The notes: a model not told the origin generated them from the letters alone. A stretch of 64,000 bases of DNA from Micavibrio aeruginosavorus ARL-13 (GCF_000226315.1 NC_016026.1:2108001-2172000); one strand, 5' to 3'. Positions 38,382 through 49,766 are shown, counted from the stretch's first letter. A program made the numbers and translations.

Positions 38382-41300
38382 TTAGCCGTTTGCAGCCTTG
38401 TCCATCCCGGCATCATCACCCATGGCCGGCATATCGGCGTGGGCCAGAGCCTCGGCCTCTTGCTGGGCGGCGATGGCCAACTGGTCACGCTGGGCGGCCA
38501 GTTTCTTGACCTGGTTGATATAGGAACCGGTACCGGCCGGGATCAGACGCCCGACGATCACGTTTTCCTTCAACCCGTTCAGGGTGTCCATCTTGCCTTG
38601 CGTTGCCGCTTCGGTCAGAACGCGGGTCGTTTCCTGGAACGAAGCCGCAGAAATGAACGATTTGGTTTGCAGAGAGGCCTTGGTGATACCCTGCAGGATC
38701 GGCTTACCCGTCGCCGGGATCTTGCCGGCTTCGATGTATTTCTGGTTGGTGATTTCGAACTCATCACGGTCAACCTGTTCGCCAACCAGGAAGGTGGTGT
38801 CACCCGGGGTCAGGATCTCGGTTTTCTGCAGCATCTGGCGAACGATCACCTCGATGTGCTTGTCGTTGATCTTAACACCCTGCAGACGGTAAACGTCCTG
38901 GATTTCCTGGGTCAGGTAGTCGGACAGAGCCTCAACCCCCATAACGTCCAGAATATCGTGTGGCACCATCGCTCCGTCCAGCAGCGCATCACCGCGGCGG
39001 ACGAAGTCACCTTCGTGCACAGCCAAGTGACGGCCTTTCGGGATCAGGTATTCCTTCGGCTCAGCCTGCGCATCTGCCGGTTTCACGATCAGACGACGCT
39101 TGGACTTGTAGTCCTTACCGAATTCCACCTGGCCGTCGATTTCGGAAATAATCGCGAAATCTTTCGGCTTACGGGCTTCGAACAGTTCGGCCACGCGCGG
39201 CAGACCACCGGTAATGTCACGCGTTTTGGATGTTTCACGCGGGATACGACCGATAATGTCACCTGCGCGAACTTCCGCACCGTTTTCAACCGACAGAATG
39301 GTATCAACGGACAGATAGTAGTTCGCCGGCAGACCGTTCGGCAGGGTAATAACCTTGCCCTTGGCATCCAGCAGGGATACACGCGGTTTCAGCGTGCCGC
39401 CCTTCGGCTGGGAGCGCCAGTCGATCACGACTTTGGACGAAATACCGGTTGCCTCGTCGGTTTTTTCCGAGATCGACAGACCTTCGACCAGGTCGTAATA
39501 GTGCGCCACACCGTCTTTTTCCGTCAGGATTGGGATGGTGTACGGGTCCCACTCGGCCAGTTTCTGGGCCGGCTTGACCTTGTCACCTTCGTTCACCAGC
39601 AGACGGGAACCGTACGGCAGGCGTTGAGCCAGCTTTTCGTTACCCTTGGCGTCGCGAACAACGATTTCGGTGTTACGACCCATAACGATCGTTACGCCTT
39701 CCGAGTTCTTCACAACGTTGTGGTGGCGGATTTCGATCGTGCCTTCAACCGGAGCTTCGACAGAGGATTTTTCCGCACCACGCTGGGCCGCACCACCAAT
39801 GTGGAACGTACGCATGGTCAGCTGTGTGCCCGGCTCGCCGATTGACTGTGCGGCCATAACGCCGACAGCTTCACCAACGTTCACCGGTGTACCGCGGGCC
39901 AGGTCACGGCCATAGCACTTGCCGCAAACGCCGATCGCGCTTTCACAGGTCAGAACCGAACGGACCAGAACGCTGTCAACGCCAGCGGTTTCGATCATTT
40001 CGGCCTTCACTTCGTCGATCAGATCACCCTGGGCCACCAGCAATTCGCCGGACAGCGGGTTTTTCACATCGATTGCCGCCGTACGACCCAGAATACGCTC
40101 ACCCAGGTTGACGATCACGTCCGCACCGCTCATCACAGCGCGCATCGTTACGCCTTTTTCCGTACCGCAATCGTGTTGGGTGATAATTGCATCCTGTGCA
40201 ACGTCAACCAGACGACGGGTCAGGTAACCGGAGTTTGCCGTTTTCAACGCCGTATCCGCCAGACCCTTACGGGCACCGTGGGTGGAGTTGAAGTATTCCA
40301 GAACCGACAGACCTTCCTTAAAGTTGGAAATAATCGGCGTCTCAATAATCTCGCCTGACGGCTTCGCCATCAGACCACGCATACCAGCCAGCTGGCGAAT
40401 CTGCGCTGCGGAACCACGAGCACCCGAGTGGGCCATCATGTAAACCGAGTTCATCGTACCGTCGGCGTAGCTGGAAATGCCCTTCATCATGGCATCGGCC
40501 ACGTCATCCGTGCATTTCGACCAGATATCGACGACTTTGTTGTACTTTTCGCCTTTGGTAATCAGACCATCTTGGTACTGACGTTCGAATTCCTTGACCT
40601 TGTCTTCGGCTTCTTTCACCAAAGCTTCCTTCGCGGCCGGGATAATCATGTCATCCTTACCGAAGGAAATACCGGCCTGGCACGCATGACGGAAGCCCAG
40701 CTTCATCATACGGTCACAGAAGATCACCGCCTCTTTCTGGCCGCCATGGCGATACACCATGTCGATCAGGTTCGAGACTTCTTTCTTCGTCAGCGGCTGG
40801 TTGATCAGGCTGAACGGCAGTTCCGGATGACGCGGGAACAGTTCCGAAATCATCATACGGCCCGGTGTGGAATCCACGATCAGCGTTACCGGCTGGTTGT
40901 TTTCATCAACCGTGTGGTAACGGCACTTGATTTTCGCGTGCAGGGACAGGTGACCTTCCGCGATGGCGTGCTGGATTTCACCAACACCACGGAAAATCAT
41001 GCCTTCGCCCTTTTGCTTGTCCAGTGCGATCGACAGGTAATACAGACCCAGAACAATATCCTGCGACGGAACGATAATCGGCTTACCGTTTGCCGGGGAC
41101 AGAATGTTGTTCGTGGACATCATCAGGCAGCGTGCTTCCAGCTGCGATTCAATCGACAGCGGAACGTGAACGGCCATCTGGTCACCGTCGAAGTCAGCGT
41201 TGAACGCCGTGCAGACCAGCGGGTGCAGCTGAATCGCTTTACCTTCGATCAGGGTCGGTTCAAACGCCTGGATGCCCAGACGGTGCAAAGTCGGCGCACG

Positions 41301-42575
41301 GTTCAGCATGACCGGGTGTTCGCGGATAACTTCTTCCAGGATATCCCAAACTTCCGGACGCTCTTTTTCCACCATACGCTTGGCGGCTTTCACTGTAGTG
41401 GCCAGGCCATACAGTTCCAGCTTGTGGTAAATGAACGGCTTGAACAGTTCCAGCGCCATCTTCTTCGGCAGACCGCACTGGTGCAGCTTCAGTTCCGGAC
41501 CAACGGTAATAACCGAACGGCCAGAATAGTCGACGCGTTTACCCAGCAAGTTCTGACGGAAGCGACCTTGCTTCCCTTTCAGCATGTCGGACAGCGATTT
41601 CAGCGGACGCTTGTTGGCGCCGGTGATCACGCGGCCACGACGGCCGTTGTCGAACAGCGCGTCCACAGCTTCCTGCAACATACGCTTTTCGTTACGAACG
41701 ATAATGTCCGGAGCGCGCAGTTCAATCAGGCGCTTCAGACGGTTGTTACGGTTGATCACGCGACGATACAGATCGTTCAGGTCGGACGTTGCGAAACGGC
41801 CACCATCCAGCGGAACCAGCGGGCGCAGTTCCGGCGGCAGAACCGGAACGACATCCATAATCATCCATTCCGGACGGGTGCCGGATTCGAGGAAGGATTC
41901 GATCAGTTTCAAACGCTTGACCAGCTTCTTACGCTTGGCTTCGGACGATGTGTCGCGCAGGTCTTCTTCAACCTTGATTTTCTCTGCATCCAGATCAATC
42001 GCGGTCATCAGTTTTTTCAGCGCTTCGGCACCGATACCGGCTTCGAAGCTTTCGTCGCCGTACTGATCCTGGGCATCCATGAACTCTTCTTCCGTCAGCA
42101 ATTGCAACGGCTTCAGAGGGGTCATGCCCGGCTCGAGAACGATGTACGATTCGAAATACAGAACTTTTTCCAGCTCTTTCAAAGTCATGTCCATCATCAA
42201 ACCGATGCGGGACGGCAGGGACTTCAGGAACCAGATGTGGGCAACCGGCGATGCCAGTTGAATGTGGCCCATGCGCTCACGGCGAACTTTGGTCAGCGTG
42301 ACTTCAACGCCGCACTTTTCGCAGATGATGCCTTTGAACTTCATGCGTTTGTATTTGCCGCAAATGCACTCATAGTCCTTGATCGGACCAAAGATACGGG
42401 CGCAGAACAAACCGTCTTTTTCCGGTTTGAATGTGCGGTAGTTGATGGTTTCCGGCTTCTTCACTTCGCCAAAGGACCAGGACAGGATCTGTTCCGGGCT
42501 GGCAATCGAAATCCGGATGGAGTCAAAAGACTGCGGTCCGGTCGGCTGGCCAAAGAGGTTCATCAGTTCGTTCAT
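38382..42575 (-). CDS. rpoC: RNA polymerase beta-prime subunit
   Basis: Beta-prime holds the catalytic magnesium of RNA polymerase. The 1397-aa protein has the N-terminal zinc site ([20 protein letters not shown]), the absolutely conserved NADFDGDQ active-site motif near residue 460, and the second zinc site with [15 protein letters not shown]-like sequence ([16 protein letters not shown]). It follows rpoB by 83 bp and is closed by a strong terminator. No frameshift is seen. The length matches alphaproteobacterial RpoC. Confidence 0.98.
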   Translation of the reverse strand: MNELMNLFGQPTGPQSFDSIRISIASPEQILSWSFGEVKKPETINYRTFKPEKDGLFCARIFGPIKDYECICGKYKRMKFKGIICEKCGVEVTLTKVRRERMGHIQLASPVAHIWFLKSLPSRIGLMMDMTLKELEKVLYFESYIVLEPGMTPLKPLQLLTEEEFMDAQDQYGDESFEAGIGAEALKKLMTAIDLDAEKIKVEEDLRDTSSEAKRKKLVKRLKLIESFLESGTRPEWMIMDVVPVLPPELRPLVPLDGGRFATSDLNDLYRRVINRNNRLKRLIELRAPDIIVRNEKRMLQEAVDALFDNGRRGRVITGANKRPLKSLSDMLKGKQGRFRQNLLGKRVDYSGRSVITVGPELKLHQCGLPKKMALELFKPFIYHKLELYGLATTVKAAKRMVEKERPEVWDILEEVIREHPVMLNRAPTLHRLGIQAFEPTLIEGKAIQLHPLVCTAFNADFDGDQMAVHVPLSIESQLEARCLMMSTNNILSPANGKPIIVPSQDIVLGLYYLSIALDKQKGEGMIFRGVGEIQHAIAEGHLSLHAKIKCRYHTVDENNQPVTLIVDSTPGRMMISELFPRHPELPFSLINQPLTKKEVSNLIDMVYRHGGQKEAVIFCDRMMKLGFRHACQAGISFGKDDMIIPAAKEALVKEAEDKVKEFERQYQDGLITKGEKYNKVVDIWSKCTDDVADAMMKGISSYADGTMNSVYMMAHSGARGSAAQIRQLAGMRGLMAKPSGEIIETPIISNFKEGLSVLEYFNSTHGARKGLADTALKTANSGYLTRRLVDVAQDAIITQHDCGTEKGVTMRAVMSGADVIVNLGERILGRTAAIDVKNPLSGELLVAQGDLIDEVKAEMIETAGVDSVLVRSVLTCESAIGVCGKCYGRDLARGTPVNVGEAVGVMAAQSIGEPGTQLTMRTFHIGGAAQRGAEKSSVEAPVEGTIEIRHHNVVKNSEGVTIVMGRNTEIVVRDAKGNEKLAQRLPYGSRLLVNEGDKVKPAQKLAEWDPYTIPILTEKDGVAHYYDLVEGLSISEKTDEATGISSKVVIDWRSQPKGGTLKPRVSLLDAKGKVITLPNGLPANYYLSVDTILSVENGAEVRAGDIIGRIPRETSKTRDITGGLPRVAELFEARKPKDFAIISEIDGQVEFGKDYKSKRRLIVKPADAQAEPKEYLIPKGRHLAVHEGDFVRRGDALLDGAMVPHDILDVMGVEALSDYLTQEIQDVYRLQGVKINDKHIEVIVRQMLQKTEILTPGDTTFLVGEQVDRDEFEITNQKYIEAGKIPATGKPILQGITKASLQTKSFISAASFQETTRVLTEAATQGKMDTLNGLKENVIVGRLIPAGTGSYINQVKKLAAQRDQLAIAAQQEAEALAHADMPAMGDDAGMDKAANG

Positions 42576-42658
42576 CGTTCACTCCCGTAAGGGCTAAAAA
42601 AAGCGTTCTATCTCTTCAAAAAACCCGGTCGCGGTTTATGCCGCGACCGGCTTGGCAA

Positions 42659-45600
42659 TTAAGTGCCGCTGTTTTTCATGTCGACGTTCAGACCCAGAGC
42701 CTTCAGTTCTTTCACCAGAACGTTGAAGGATTCCGGAATACCGATTTCGAAATTGTCTTCGCCGCGAACAATCGCTTCGTAGACTTTCGAACGGCCAGCC
42801 ACGTCGTCCGACTTGACGGTCAGCATTTCCTGCAAGGTGTAGGCAGCGCCGTATGCTTGCAGGGCCCAGACTTCCATCTCCCCGAAACGCTGGCCACCGA
42901 ACTGGGCTTTACCACCCAACGGCTGCTGCGTGACCAAGGAGTACGGACCAATGGAGCGTGCGTGGATCTTGTCATCGACCAAGTGGTGCAGTTTCAGCAT
43001 GTAGATGTAACCAACGGTCACATTACGGTGGAAATATTCACCCGTACGACCATCGATCAAACGCACCTGACCCGATGTATTCAGACCAGCTTTTGCCAGC
43101 AAGGCGTCGATGTCGGCTTCAACCGCGCCGTCAAAGACCGGCGTTGCCATCGGCACGCCACCGCGCAGGTTGTTCGCCATCTCGACCAGATGCTGATCGC
43201 TCAGCTTGGTGACTTTTTCGTCATATTCCTTGTCGCCGTAGACGCCCTTCAGATGCTCTTTCAGCTTCTTCACGTCGCCATCGGACGGAGCCTTGCGGTC
43301 CGCGAAGGAATCGATCAGTTGACCAATCTGTTTACCCAGGTTGGCCGAAGCCCAGCCCAAGTGCGTTTCCAGGATCTGACCAACGTTCATACGGGACGGA
43401 ACACCCAGCGGGTTCAGCACGATATCGACCGGCTGACCATCTTCGGTGTACGGCATGTCTTCGGCAGGAACGATGCGGGACACCACACCTTTGTTCCCGT
43501 GACGACCGGCCATTTTGTCACCCGGCTGCATTTTACGCTTCACGGCGATAAAGACTTTAACCATCTTCATCACGCCCGGGGGCAGTTCGTCACCGCGTTG
43601 CAGTTTTTCAACTTTGGATTCGAAACGGGCCTTCAGATCATCGACGGCATCGTCGAAGGTCTTCGACATGGCTTCGATTTCTTCCATGCGGGTTTCGTTT
43701 TCAACGCCAATTTGACGCCACAGGCCACGGCTGATGGACTCCAGATCGGATTGCTTGATCTTGGAACCTTTCGCCAGGTCCAGTTGCTTCGGCGCAGCGG
43801 CCAACGTTTGACCAACCAGCATTTCAGCAAGACGGGCATAGAAGCCGCCTTCCAGAATGGAGCGTTCGTCGTCACGGTCTTTGGCCAGTTGTTCGATTTC
43901 AGCCCGTTCGATCGACAGTGCGCGGGCATCTTTATCGACGCCGCGACGGTTGAACACGCGAACTTCAACGATTGTACCCGTTACCCCCGGCGGTACACGC
44001 AGGGAGGTATCTTTTACGTCGGCTGCTTTTTCACCGAAGATTGCGCGCAGCAATTTTTCTTCCGGCGTCATCGGTGATTCACCTTTCGGCGTCACTTTAC
44101 CAACCAGAATGTCGCCCGCCTGAACTTCGGCACCGATGTGTACAATACCGGCTTCGTCCAGGTGTTTCAGCGCTTCTTCACCAACGTTCGGAATGTCGCG
44201 GGTGATTTCTTCGGTGCCCAGTTTCGTATCGCGGGCCATCACTTCAAATTCCTCGATGTGGATCGAGGTGAAGATGTCTTCGGCAACGATACGCTCGGAC
44301 AGCAAGATCGAGTCTTCGAAGTTGTAACCGTTCCACGGCATGAACGCGACCAGCACGTTGCGGCCCAGAGCCAGTTCACCGAACTGGGTCGACGGACCGT
44401 CAGCGATAATGTCGCCAGCCTTGATCTGGTCGCCAACTTTCACCAGCGGCTTCTGCGTAATGCAGGTCGACTGGTTGGAACGCTGGAACTTCGACAGTTT
44501 GTAGATGTCTACGGTCGGCTCGTCCGCGCGGGTCATTTCCGTTGCACGGATAACAACGCGGGTTGCGTCAACCTGAACCACGATACCGGAACGGCGGGCC
44601 GTTACAGCAGCGCCGGAGTCACGCGCAACGGCGGCCTCCATACCCGTACCAACCAGCGGCGCATCGGAGCGCAGCAGCGGAACGGCCTGGCGTTGCATGT
44701 TCGAACCCATCAGAGCACGGTTGGCGTCGTCGTTTTCCAGGAACGGGATCAGCGCCGCAGCAACGGACACGATCTGTTTCGGGGACACGTCGATCATGTT
44801 GATCGTATCCGGCGTCGCCATCAAGTTTTCACCGGCTTGGCGGCAGGAAACCAGATCATCCAGGAACTTGCCGTCTTTGCTCAGCGGTGTGCTGGCCTGG
44901 GCAATGGTGTATTTGGCTTCTTCCATGGCGGACATGTAAACGACTTCGTCCGTCACTTTGCCATCCACAACGCGGCGGTACGGGGATTCAATGAATCCGT
45001 ACTGGTTCACGCGGGCAAAGGTGGCCAAGGAGTTGATCAAACCGATGTTCGGACCTTCCGGTGTTTCAATCGGGCAGATACGGCCATAGTGGGTCGGGTG
45101 TACGTCACGCACTTCAAAGCCAGCGCGTTCGCGGGTCAGACCGCCGGGGCCCAGCGCGGACAGACGGCGTTTGTGCGTAATTTCGGACAGCGGGTTGGTC
45201 TGGTCCATAAACTGGGACAGCTGGCTGGAACCGAAGAATTCACGCACCGAAACCGCAACCGGTTTGGCGTTGATCAAATCGTGCGGCATGTAGTTGTCGA
45301 TATCGACAGAAGACATACGCTCGCGGATTGCGCGTTCCATACGCAGCAAACCAACGCGAACCTGGTTTTCCATCAATTCGCCAACGGAACGCACACGACG
45401 GTTACCGAGGTTGTCGATATCGTCGATTTCGCCTGCGCCGTCTTTCAGACCGTGCAGATATTTCAGGATCGCCAGAATGTCATCCTTGCGCAGAACGCGA
45501 ACAGTGTCTTCCGCATCCAGGTTCAGGCGCAGGTTCATCTTCACGCGACCAACAGCCGACAGATCATAACGCTCGGCGTCGAAGAACAGGCTGTCGAACA

Positions 45601-47002
45601 GGGCTTGGGCCGATTCAACTGTCGGCGGCTCACCCGGGCGCATGACGCGGTAAATATCGATCAACGCTTCTTCGCGGGTATCGCACTTGTCGGCCAGCAG
45701 GGTGTTGCGAACATACGGGCCCACGTTGACGTGATCGATGGCCAGAACCGGAATATCGGTTACGCCGGATTTGTCGAAGGCTTTCAGCTCTTCTTCCGTG
45801 ATTTCATGACCAGCTTCGAAGATCACCTGACCGGTTTTCGCATCGAAGATGTCTTCCGCCAGATATTGGCCGATCAGCTGGGCGTCTTCGACCAGCATGT
45901 CTTTCAGGCCTTTTTCCTCCAGCTGCTTGATCACGCGGGCGGTGATTTTCGTGCCAGCATCCAGAACCGATTTGCCGGTTTTGGCGTCGATCAGGTCGTG
46001 GTCCAGCTTGACGCCGCGCATACGGGCACCGTCAAATGCGGTTTTCCAGCCTTTTTTCTCTTTCGAATACGTCACAACACCATAGAAGGTGCGCAGGATT
46101 TCTTCGTTGCTCATCCCCTGAACCATCAGCGGATCAACCGGCTGATCGTTCTCTTCGCACTTGGCGCGGTAATCCGCCGTCATGGAGGAATCCAGCGCGC
46201 GCAGCAGCGTGGTCACCGGCAGCTTACGACGACGGTCGATACGAACATACATCAAGTCTTTCGCATCGAATTCGAAGTCCAGCCAGGAACCGCGGTACGG
46301 AATTACGCGGGCCGCGAACAGATATTTACCGGACGCGTGCGTCTTGCCACCATCGTGGTCAAAGAACACACCCGGGGAACGGTGCATCTGGGAAACGATC
46401 ACACGCTCGGTGCCGTTCACGATGAACGTCCCGTTTTTGGTCATCAGCGGCATGTCCACCATGTAGACATCTTGTTCTTTAATGTCGCGGATGGAGCGCA
46501 GGCCTGTGGTTTCATCAATGTCGAATACAGACAGGCGCAACGTGACGCGCAGCGGGGCCGCATAGGTCATGCCGCGCTGTTGGCATTCGTCGGTGTCGTA
46601 TTTCGGCTCTTCCAGCTCATAACGCACATAGTCAATCTCAGCCTTGTCCGCGAAGTCTTTAATCGGGAACACGGTCGAGAACACTTCCTGAAGACCCTGC
46701 ATTTTGCGGTCTTCCGGCTGTACGTCAGCCTGCAGGAACGCCTCATAAGACTGGCGCTGAATTTCGATCAGGTTCGGCATCGCCGCAACTTCGCGGATTT
46801 TCGCGAACGAACGACGAATACGCTTCCGGCCCGTGAAGCTGTCAACAGCATCAGCCGGGCGGGTAATCACCACAGGCGGGCGATAGAGTGATGGGGGTTT
46901 GGACGGCGCAGTGGTTGCGGCTTTCTTCGTCGTGCTTTTGGCTTTAGCGGCCATGATTTTTTTCGGGGAATTTTTTTCGGAATTGGTGTTTTCAGCAGTC
47001 AT
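42659..47002 (-). CDS. rpoB: RNA polymerase beta subunit, extended N-terminus
   Basis: Beta forms the other half of the active-site cleft. The 1447-aa protein has the rifampicin region ([22 protein letters not shown]) around residues 588-612, with the Asp, His and Ser positions wild type, so it is probably rifampicin-sensitive. Before the usual start of homology ([11 protein letters not shown]) there are about 55 extra residues rich in Lys, Ala, Thr and Pro. The ATG at 47002 has AAGGAAAG upstream, supporting the long form. rplJL does not directly precede it; a plus-strand gene lies between. Confidence 0.97.
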   Translation of the reverse strand: MTAENTNSEKNSPKKIMAAKAKSTTKKAATTAPSKPPSLYRPPVVITRPADAVDSFTGRKRIRRSFAKIREVAAMPNLIEIQRQSYEAFLQADVQPEDRKMQGLQEVFSTVFPIKDFADKAEIDYVRYELEEPKYDTDECQQRGMTYAAPLRVTLRLSVFDIDETTGLRSIRDIKEQDVYMVDMPLMTKNGTFIVNGTERVIVSQMHRSPGVFFDHDGGKTHASGKYLFAARVIPYRGSWLDFEFDAKDLMYVRIDRRRKLPVTTLLRALDSSMTADYRAKCEENDQPVDPLMVQGMSNEEILRTFYGVVTYSKEKKGWKTAFDGARMRGVKLDHDLIDAKTGKSVLDAGTKITARVIKQLEEKGLKDMLVEDAQLIGQYLAEDIFDAKTGQVIFEAGHEITEEELKAFDKSGVTDIPVLAIDHVNVGPYVRNTLLADKCDTREEALIDIYRVMRPGEPPTVESAQALFDSLFFDAERYDLSAVGRVKMNLRLNLDAEDTVRVLRKDDILAILKYLHGLKDGAGEIDDIDNLGNRRVRSVGELMENQVRVGLLRMERAIRERMSSVDIDNYMPHDLINAKPVAVSVREFFGSSQLSQFMDQTNPLSEITHKRRLSALGPGGLTRERAGFEVRDVHPTHYGRICPIETPEGPNIGLINSLATFARVNQYGFIESPYRRVVDGKVTDEVVYMSAMEEAKYTIAQASTPLSKDGKFLDDLVSCRQAGENLMATPDTINMIDVSPKQIVSVAAALIPFLENDDANRALMGSNMQRQAVPLLRSDAPLVGTGMEAAVARDSGAAVTARRSGIVVQVDATRVVIRATEMTRADEPTVDIYKLSKFQRSNQSTCITQKPLVKVGDQIKAGDIIADGPSTQFGELALGRNVLVAFMPWNGYNFEDSILLSERIVAEDIFTSIHIEEFEVMARDTKLGTEEITRDIPNVGEEALKHLDEAGIVHIGAEVQAGDILVGKVTPKGESPMTPEEKLLRAIFGEKAADVKDTSLRVPPGVTGTIVEVRVFNRRGVDKDARALSIERAEIEQLAKDRDDERSILEGGFYARLAEMLVGQTLAAAPKQLDLAKGSKIKQSDLESISRGLWRQIGVENETRMEEIEAMSKTFDDAVDDLKARFESKVEKLQRGDELPPGVMKMVKVFIAVKRKMQPGDKMAGRHGNKGVVSRIVPAEDMPYTEDGQPVDIVLNPLGVPSRMNVGQILETHLGWASANLGKQIGQLIDSFADRKAPSDGDVKKLKEHLKGVYGDKEYDEKVTKLSDQHLVEMANNLRGGVPMATPVFDGAVEADIDALLAKAGLNTSGQVRLIDGRTGEYFHRNVTVGYIYMLKLHHLVDDKIHARSIGPYSLVTQQPLGGKAQFGGQRFGEMEVWALQAYGAAYTLQEMLTVKSDDVAGRSKVYEAIVRGEDNFEIGIPESFNVLVKELKALGLNVDMKNSGT

Positions 47003-47138
47003 TGTGCTTTCCTTCGCCCATCAGTTTGCCCGCGGATGGCCTGATTCACCCGCTGACGTCATTGTCCAAAACGTGCCCAAAAGGACATCACCGCCATCAC
47101 CCTTCCCATGCGCCCGGAAGGTTGAAGCGGTTGAAAAG

Positions 47139-47165
47139 ATTATATTTTTACCTGGCTCGTGTCAG
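47139..47165 (-). promoter_or_regulatory. Candidate proximal promoter of rpoBC
   Basis: On the minus strand CTGACA (47160-47165) is followed by a perfect TATAAT (47139-47144). The spacing of 15 bp is short. The start would be near 47131, about 130 nt before rpoB. The -10 is perfect, but the spacing makes the call uncertain. Confidence 0.45.
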
Positions 47166-47220
47166 TGCGTTCACGCTGGCCCCGGGTTAAAAACGCCCCA
47201 AAAACAAGGGACTGTGGGCG

Positions 47221-47251
47221 GATATATGGCGGATGGCGGGGGCCAAGTCAA
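47221..47251 (-). promoter_or_regulatory. Candidate distal promoter of rpoBC
   Basis: On the minus strand TTGACT (47246-47251) precedes TATATC (47221-47226) with a 19-bp spacer. The 388-bp gap 47003-47390 holds this, the proximal candidate at 47139-47165 and the repeat pair at 47306-47345. Because rpoB is cut off from rplL, a promoter must exist here. Which candidate is used is open. Confidence 0.4.
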
Positions 47252-47305
47252 GCGGTTTTTCCACAGAAACACGCCCCGCCCCTCCGGCAACGAAGAAATC
47301 GTTAT

Positions 47306-47345
47306 GAAAAAATTTTCCGGCGTGCTATGAGGCGAAAAAATTTTC
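47306..47345. repeat. Two copies of a near-palindromic 12-mer
   Basis: GAAAAAATTTTC occurs at 47306-47317 and again at 47334-47345, with start points 28 bp apart. The second copy is flanked by C and G to give an almost symmetric CGAAAA..TTTTCG. The pair lies between the rpoB promoter candidates and the divergent gene at 47391, a fitting place for an operator. No binding protein is known. Confidence 0.5.
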
Positions 47346-47390
47346 GACGCTTCTTGTCGGCACATTATAGACACAGGGATTTTACAGATC

Positions 47391-48029
47391 ATGGATTGGA
47401 CCAAAACGTGGCACAGTCTCCGCAGCAAATGGAACGACGTGGCCTATGCCATGGCCAGCCCGATGGGCCGGGCCGAGATTTGTCTGGCCGAGGCGGTCAA
47501 GGCCCTGGTGCAGTTTGAAGACGAGGGCACGCAAGAGCCCCTGATCGAAATCATCCAGAACTACCTGACCATTGAAAAAAGCACGCCAGATCAAGCCTTT
47601 GGCCTGACCGAAGCCATGATTAATCTGTGCGAAACCTATGGCAATCTGTTCGGGAAAAGCAAAGAACTTCAATTGCTTACCAGTATGCGCGACGCCTGCC
47701 CCGATCAGGTTTCGCGCCTGTGGCTGCAAATCAGCGCCCGCATGAACCAGATCGACCGCGAAGCCCGCCAGGAACGCCGCGACAGCAAAACCGATGACCC
47801 GGCCCTGTTCGGCGCCTGGATTAAAACCATGGCCCAGATTCAGGGTATTATGCGCGAGGAAGGCATGAAGGGTCTGTTCGCCGATTTCAACCCGCCCCAG
47901 ATCAAAGGCCTCCCTACCGCCGCCAGCCTGCCCAGCCGGATGAGCGCGAAGGACGTTGCCCTCTTCTGCATGCGCTACCGCTTCTTCGCCCCACCGCAGG
48001 CCGATTTGCCGAACATGCCGTATTTGTAA
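47391..48029 (+). CDS. Hypothetical protein between rplL and rpoB
   Basis: This soluble, mostly helical 212-aa protein of unknown family starts MDWTKTWHSLRSKWNDVAYAM. It has no signal peptide, no membrane segment and no recognised catalytic motif. The C-terminal third (SAKDVALFCMRYRFFAPPQ) looks the most ordered. The ATG at 47391 is preceded by AGGG at rather long spacing. It is divergent from rpoB and convergent with rplL, splitting the usual rplJL-rpoBC arrangement. Codon use resembles its neighbours, so there is no sign of recent transfer. Confidence 0.7.
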   Translation: MDWTKTWHSLRSKWNDVAYAMASPMGRAEICLAEAVKALVQFEDEGTQEPLIEIIQNYLTIEKSTPDQAFGLTEAMINLCETYGNLFGKSKELQLLTSMRDACPDQVSRLWLQISARMNQIDREARQERRDSKTDDPALFGAWIKTMAQIQGIMREEGMKGLFADFNPPQIKGLPTAASLPSRMSAKDVALFCMRYRFFAPPQADLPNMPYL

Positions 48030-48057
48030 AGAGCCCGGCCTTTTAAACCCACAGATC

Positions 48058-48148
48058 TTGTCATCCCGAGCGTATGCGAGGGATCTCATCTTTCTGCGGC
48101 CAGCAACAAGGTGAGGTCCCTCGTCGCTCCGCTCTGTCGGGATGACAA
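48058..48148. repeat. REP-like palindromic intergenic element
   Basis: TTGTCATCCCG (48058-48068) is matched by the inverted CGGGATGACAA (48138-48148). Inside, GAGGGATCTC and GAGGTCCCTCG form further inverted parts. This layout matches the repetitive extragenic palindromes (TCATCCCGAGCG...GAGGGATCT type) that occur in many bacterial genomes. It lies between the stops of the convergent 47391 gene and rplL. Only one copy was seen in the window. Confidence 0.65.
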
Positions 48149-48166
48149 AGAGTGGTTAAAAATAAA

Positions 48167-48192
48167 AACGCCCCACCTTGCGGTGGGGCGTT
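48167..48192 (-). terminator. Rho-independent terminator after rplL
   Basis: AACGCCCCACC (48167-48177) pairs with GGTGGGGCGTT (48182-48192) around a 4-nt loop, followed on the minus strand by TTTTTATTTTT-like bases. A second GC hairpin (48206-48225) lies just before it, between the rplL stop and this terminator. Confidence 0.9.
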
Positions 48193-48245
48193 CCTATTCG
48201 ACTGGATCCCCGCTTTCGCGGGGATTTCGTTGAAATAATCTTTGA

Positions 48246-48611
48246 TTATTTCAACTCAACTTTACCGCCAGCAGCTTCGATCTTTTTCTTGATCTCTTCT
48301 GCGTCAGCCTTAGCAGCGCCTTCTTTCAGCGGCTTCGGTGCACCTTCAACCAGGTCTTTTGCTTCTTTCAGACCCAGGCCGGTGATGGCGCGAACTTCTT
48401 TAATCACGTTGATTTTGTTTGCACCGCCGTCGGTCAGAACAACATCAAAGCTGTCCTTCTCTTCAGCCGGAGCAGCGCCAGCAGCGGCAGCAGCAACCGG
48501 AGCAGCGGCGGAAACGCCCCACTTTTCTTCCAGCATTTTCGCCAGATCGGCTGCTTCCAGCACGGTCAAAGCGGACAGGTCGTCTACGAGTTTCTCAAGA
48601 TTAGCAGCCAT
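48246..48611 (-). CDS. rplL: Ribosomal protein L7/L12
   Basis: L7/L12 forms the mobile stalk that recruits translation GTPases. The 121-aa acidic protein has the N-terminal dimerisation helices ([21 protein letters not shown]) and an Ala-rich hinge (about residues 38-52). The C-terminal domain contains the conserved [23 protein letters not shown]. It is 39 bp after rplJ. Size and layout are normal. Confidence 0.98.
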   Translation of the reverse strand: MAANLEKLVDDLSALTVLEAADLAKMLEEKWGVSAAAPVAAAAAGAAPAEEKDSFDVVLTDGGANKINVIKEVRAITGLGLKEAKDLVEGAPKPLKEGAAKADAEEIKKKIEAAGGKVELK

Positions 48612-48650
48612 TTTCGTTCTCCTATAAAAAAGCTGATTTAATTTTCAGTA

Positions 48651-49154
48651 TTAGGCTTGGTCTTTGGTTGCGTATGCGTTGGTCACGCGGGCCAATTGAG
48701 CGCCCGGTGCCTGCAACAGGCCAACCAGTTTGCCACGCAGACCATCCAGAGACGGCAGGGTAGCCAGGTACTTGATCTTCGCCAGATCCATCACGCCGTC
48801 CGTGCTTGCACCTGCAACGATTTCCAATTTACCATCGGTTTCTTTGGAAAACGCGTGTGCAACACGAGCCGCCACAACGGGGTCTTTCGAGGTTACGATG
48901 CCGATCGGGCCTTTCAAGGAAGCGACCAGACCTTCAAATTTCGTACCAACCAAGGCACGCTTCGCCAGCGAGTTCTTTACGATCTTCACGCTGCCGCCTT
49001 CGTCACGCAGGCTCTTACGGAACTTGCGATCTTGCTCAGCACTGGTGCCCTTGTTTTGGGTCAAGATCACCAGGTTGGCGTCTTCAAAACGCTTTTTCGT
49101 TTCAGCAACGATTTGCGCCTTTTCGATCATTTGTGCTTTTTGGGCATGATCCAT
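48651..49154 (-). CDS. rplJ: Ribosomal protein L10
   Basis: L10 anchors L7/L12 dimers to 23S rRNA. The 167-aa protein contains the conserved KNSLAKRALVGT segment near residue 62 and the long C-terminal helix region that binds L7/L12. The ATG at 49154 has GGGAGA 6-7 nt upstream. It has its own promoter at 49375-49404, about 210 nt upstream, and leads only to rplL. In most relatives it follows rplA directly, but here two orphan genes intervene. Confidence 0.97.
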   Translation of the reverse strand: MDHAQKAQMIEKAQIVAETKKRFEDANLVILTQNKGTSAEQDRKFRKSLRDEGGSVKIVKNSLAKRALVGTKFEGLVASLKGPIGIVTSKDPVVAARVAHAFSKETDGKLEIVAGASTDGVMDLAKIKYLATLPSLDGLRGKLVGLLQAPGAQLARVTNAYATKDQA

Positions 49155-49374
49155 GGGTTTTCTCCCGGGTTAAAAACAACAAAGGGATGCACCGCATCCG
49201 ATACATCCCGCCAAAACCTTGATCATGGAAAACAAAATGGCGCATAAGGCCGGAAAACCGACGCTTATTCATCCGCTTTATGTTCCTATCTATGCTGGAT
49301 TTACAATGGGTTAACCCCAGAAACCGGCAGTCTTGGACAGGTGGGATATGTCGCCATACCCCGTATGCCGGGCG

Positions 49375-49404
49375 GTTATAGGGGAAAAACCGCATATGCG
49401 TCAA
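49375..49404 (-). promoter_or_regulatory. Promoter of rplJ-rplL
   Basis: On the minus strand TTGACG (49399-49404) is followed after 18 bp by TATAAC (49375-49380). The start is near 49368, leaving a leader of about 210 nt, long enough for an L10-binding structure. The 354-bp gap 49155-49508 contains this and a divergent promoter for the gene at 49509. Confidence 0.75.
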
Positions 49405-49433
49405 GGTCTTTAAGGTCTTTCATACGAAAAATC

Positions 49434-49461
49434 TTGACCGCTGGGTCCTTGGCATTATAGA
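49434..49461 (+). promoter_or_regulatory. Promoter of the small gene at 49509
   Basis: On the plus strand TTGACC (49434-49439) is followed after 16 bp by TATAGA (49456-49461). The start is near 49468, about 40 nt before the ATG. It is back to back with the rplJ promoter, with the two -35 boxes about 30 bp apart. Confidence 0.7.
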
Positions 49462-49508
49462 AAACCACCTATAAACGGCAACCTTCAATCCTTAAGGATA
49501 AAACAGCC

Positions 49509-49739
49509 ATGGCGAACACAGCCGCACAAAAATGCACTTATTCCATCGAAGCCCTGACACTGGCTTTCACGACAGCCCATAAAAAGAACCCGAATGGGGC
49601 CGACCAGTTTGTTCTGGGCTGGCTGAAAGCCAACGATCAGCGCGGCGCTATGCTTGTAAAAACTGAGGGTGAGATCAAGCTGGAGGCAAACCACACGCTC
49701 TACGCCAAAATTCACGCCGGCAAGGCCCACGCGTTCTAA
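49509..49739 (+). CDS. Small hypothetical protein, 76 aa
   Basis: A short orphan protein (MANTAAQKCTYSIEALTLAF...) with no membrane segment or recognised family. Its sequence mixes short helices with a C-terminal basic stretch ending AKIHAGKAHAF. It looks like a real gene because it has a promoter (49434-49461), AAGGA about 9 nt before the ATG, and its own strong terminator (49767-49791). That makes it a self-contained transcription unit, placed between rplKA and rplJL. The function is unknown. Confidence 0.7.
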   Translation: MANTAAQKCTYSIEALTLAFTTAHKKNPNGADQFVLGWLKANDQRGAMLVKTEGEIKLEANHTLYAKIHAGKAHAF

Positions 49740-49766
49740 AGCGCGCACCCCGGACAAAAAGAACAA

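Noticed and set aside
45180-45240. Rifampicin-resistance changes in rpoB and streptomycin-resistance changes in rpsL
   Set aside because: The key residues (Asp, His, Ser in the rif region; Lys43 and Lys88 of S12) are wild type.
44138-46891. A 917-codon open frame on the plus strand, antisense to rpoB
   Set aside because: It mirrors the codon pattern of rpoB, shows no known domain, and similar long antisense frames lie opposite rpoC, fusA, rplC and tuf.
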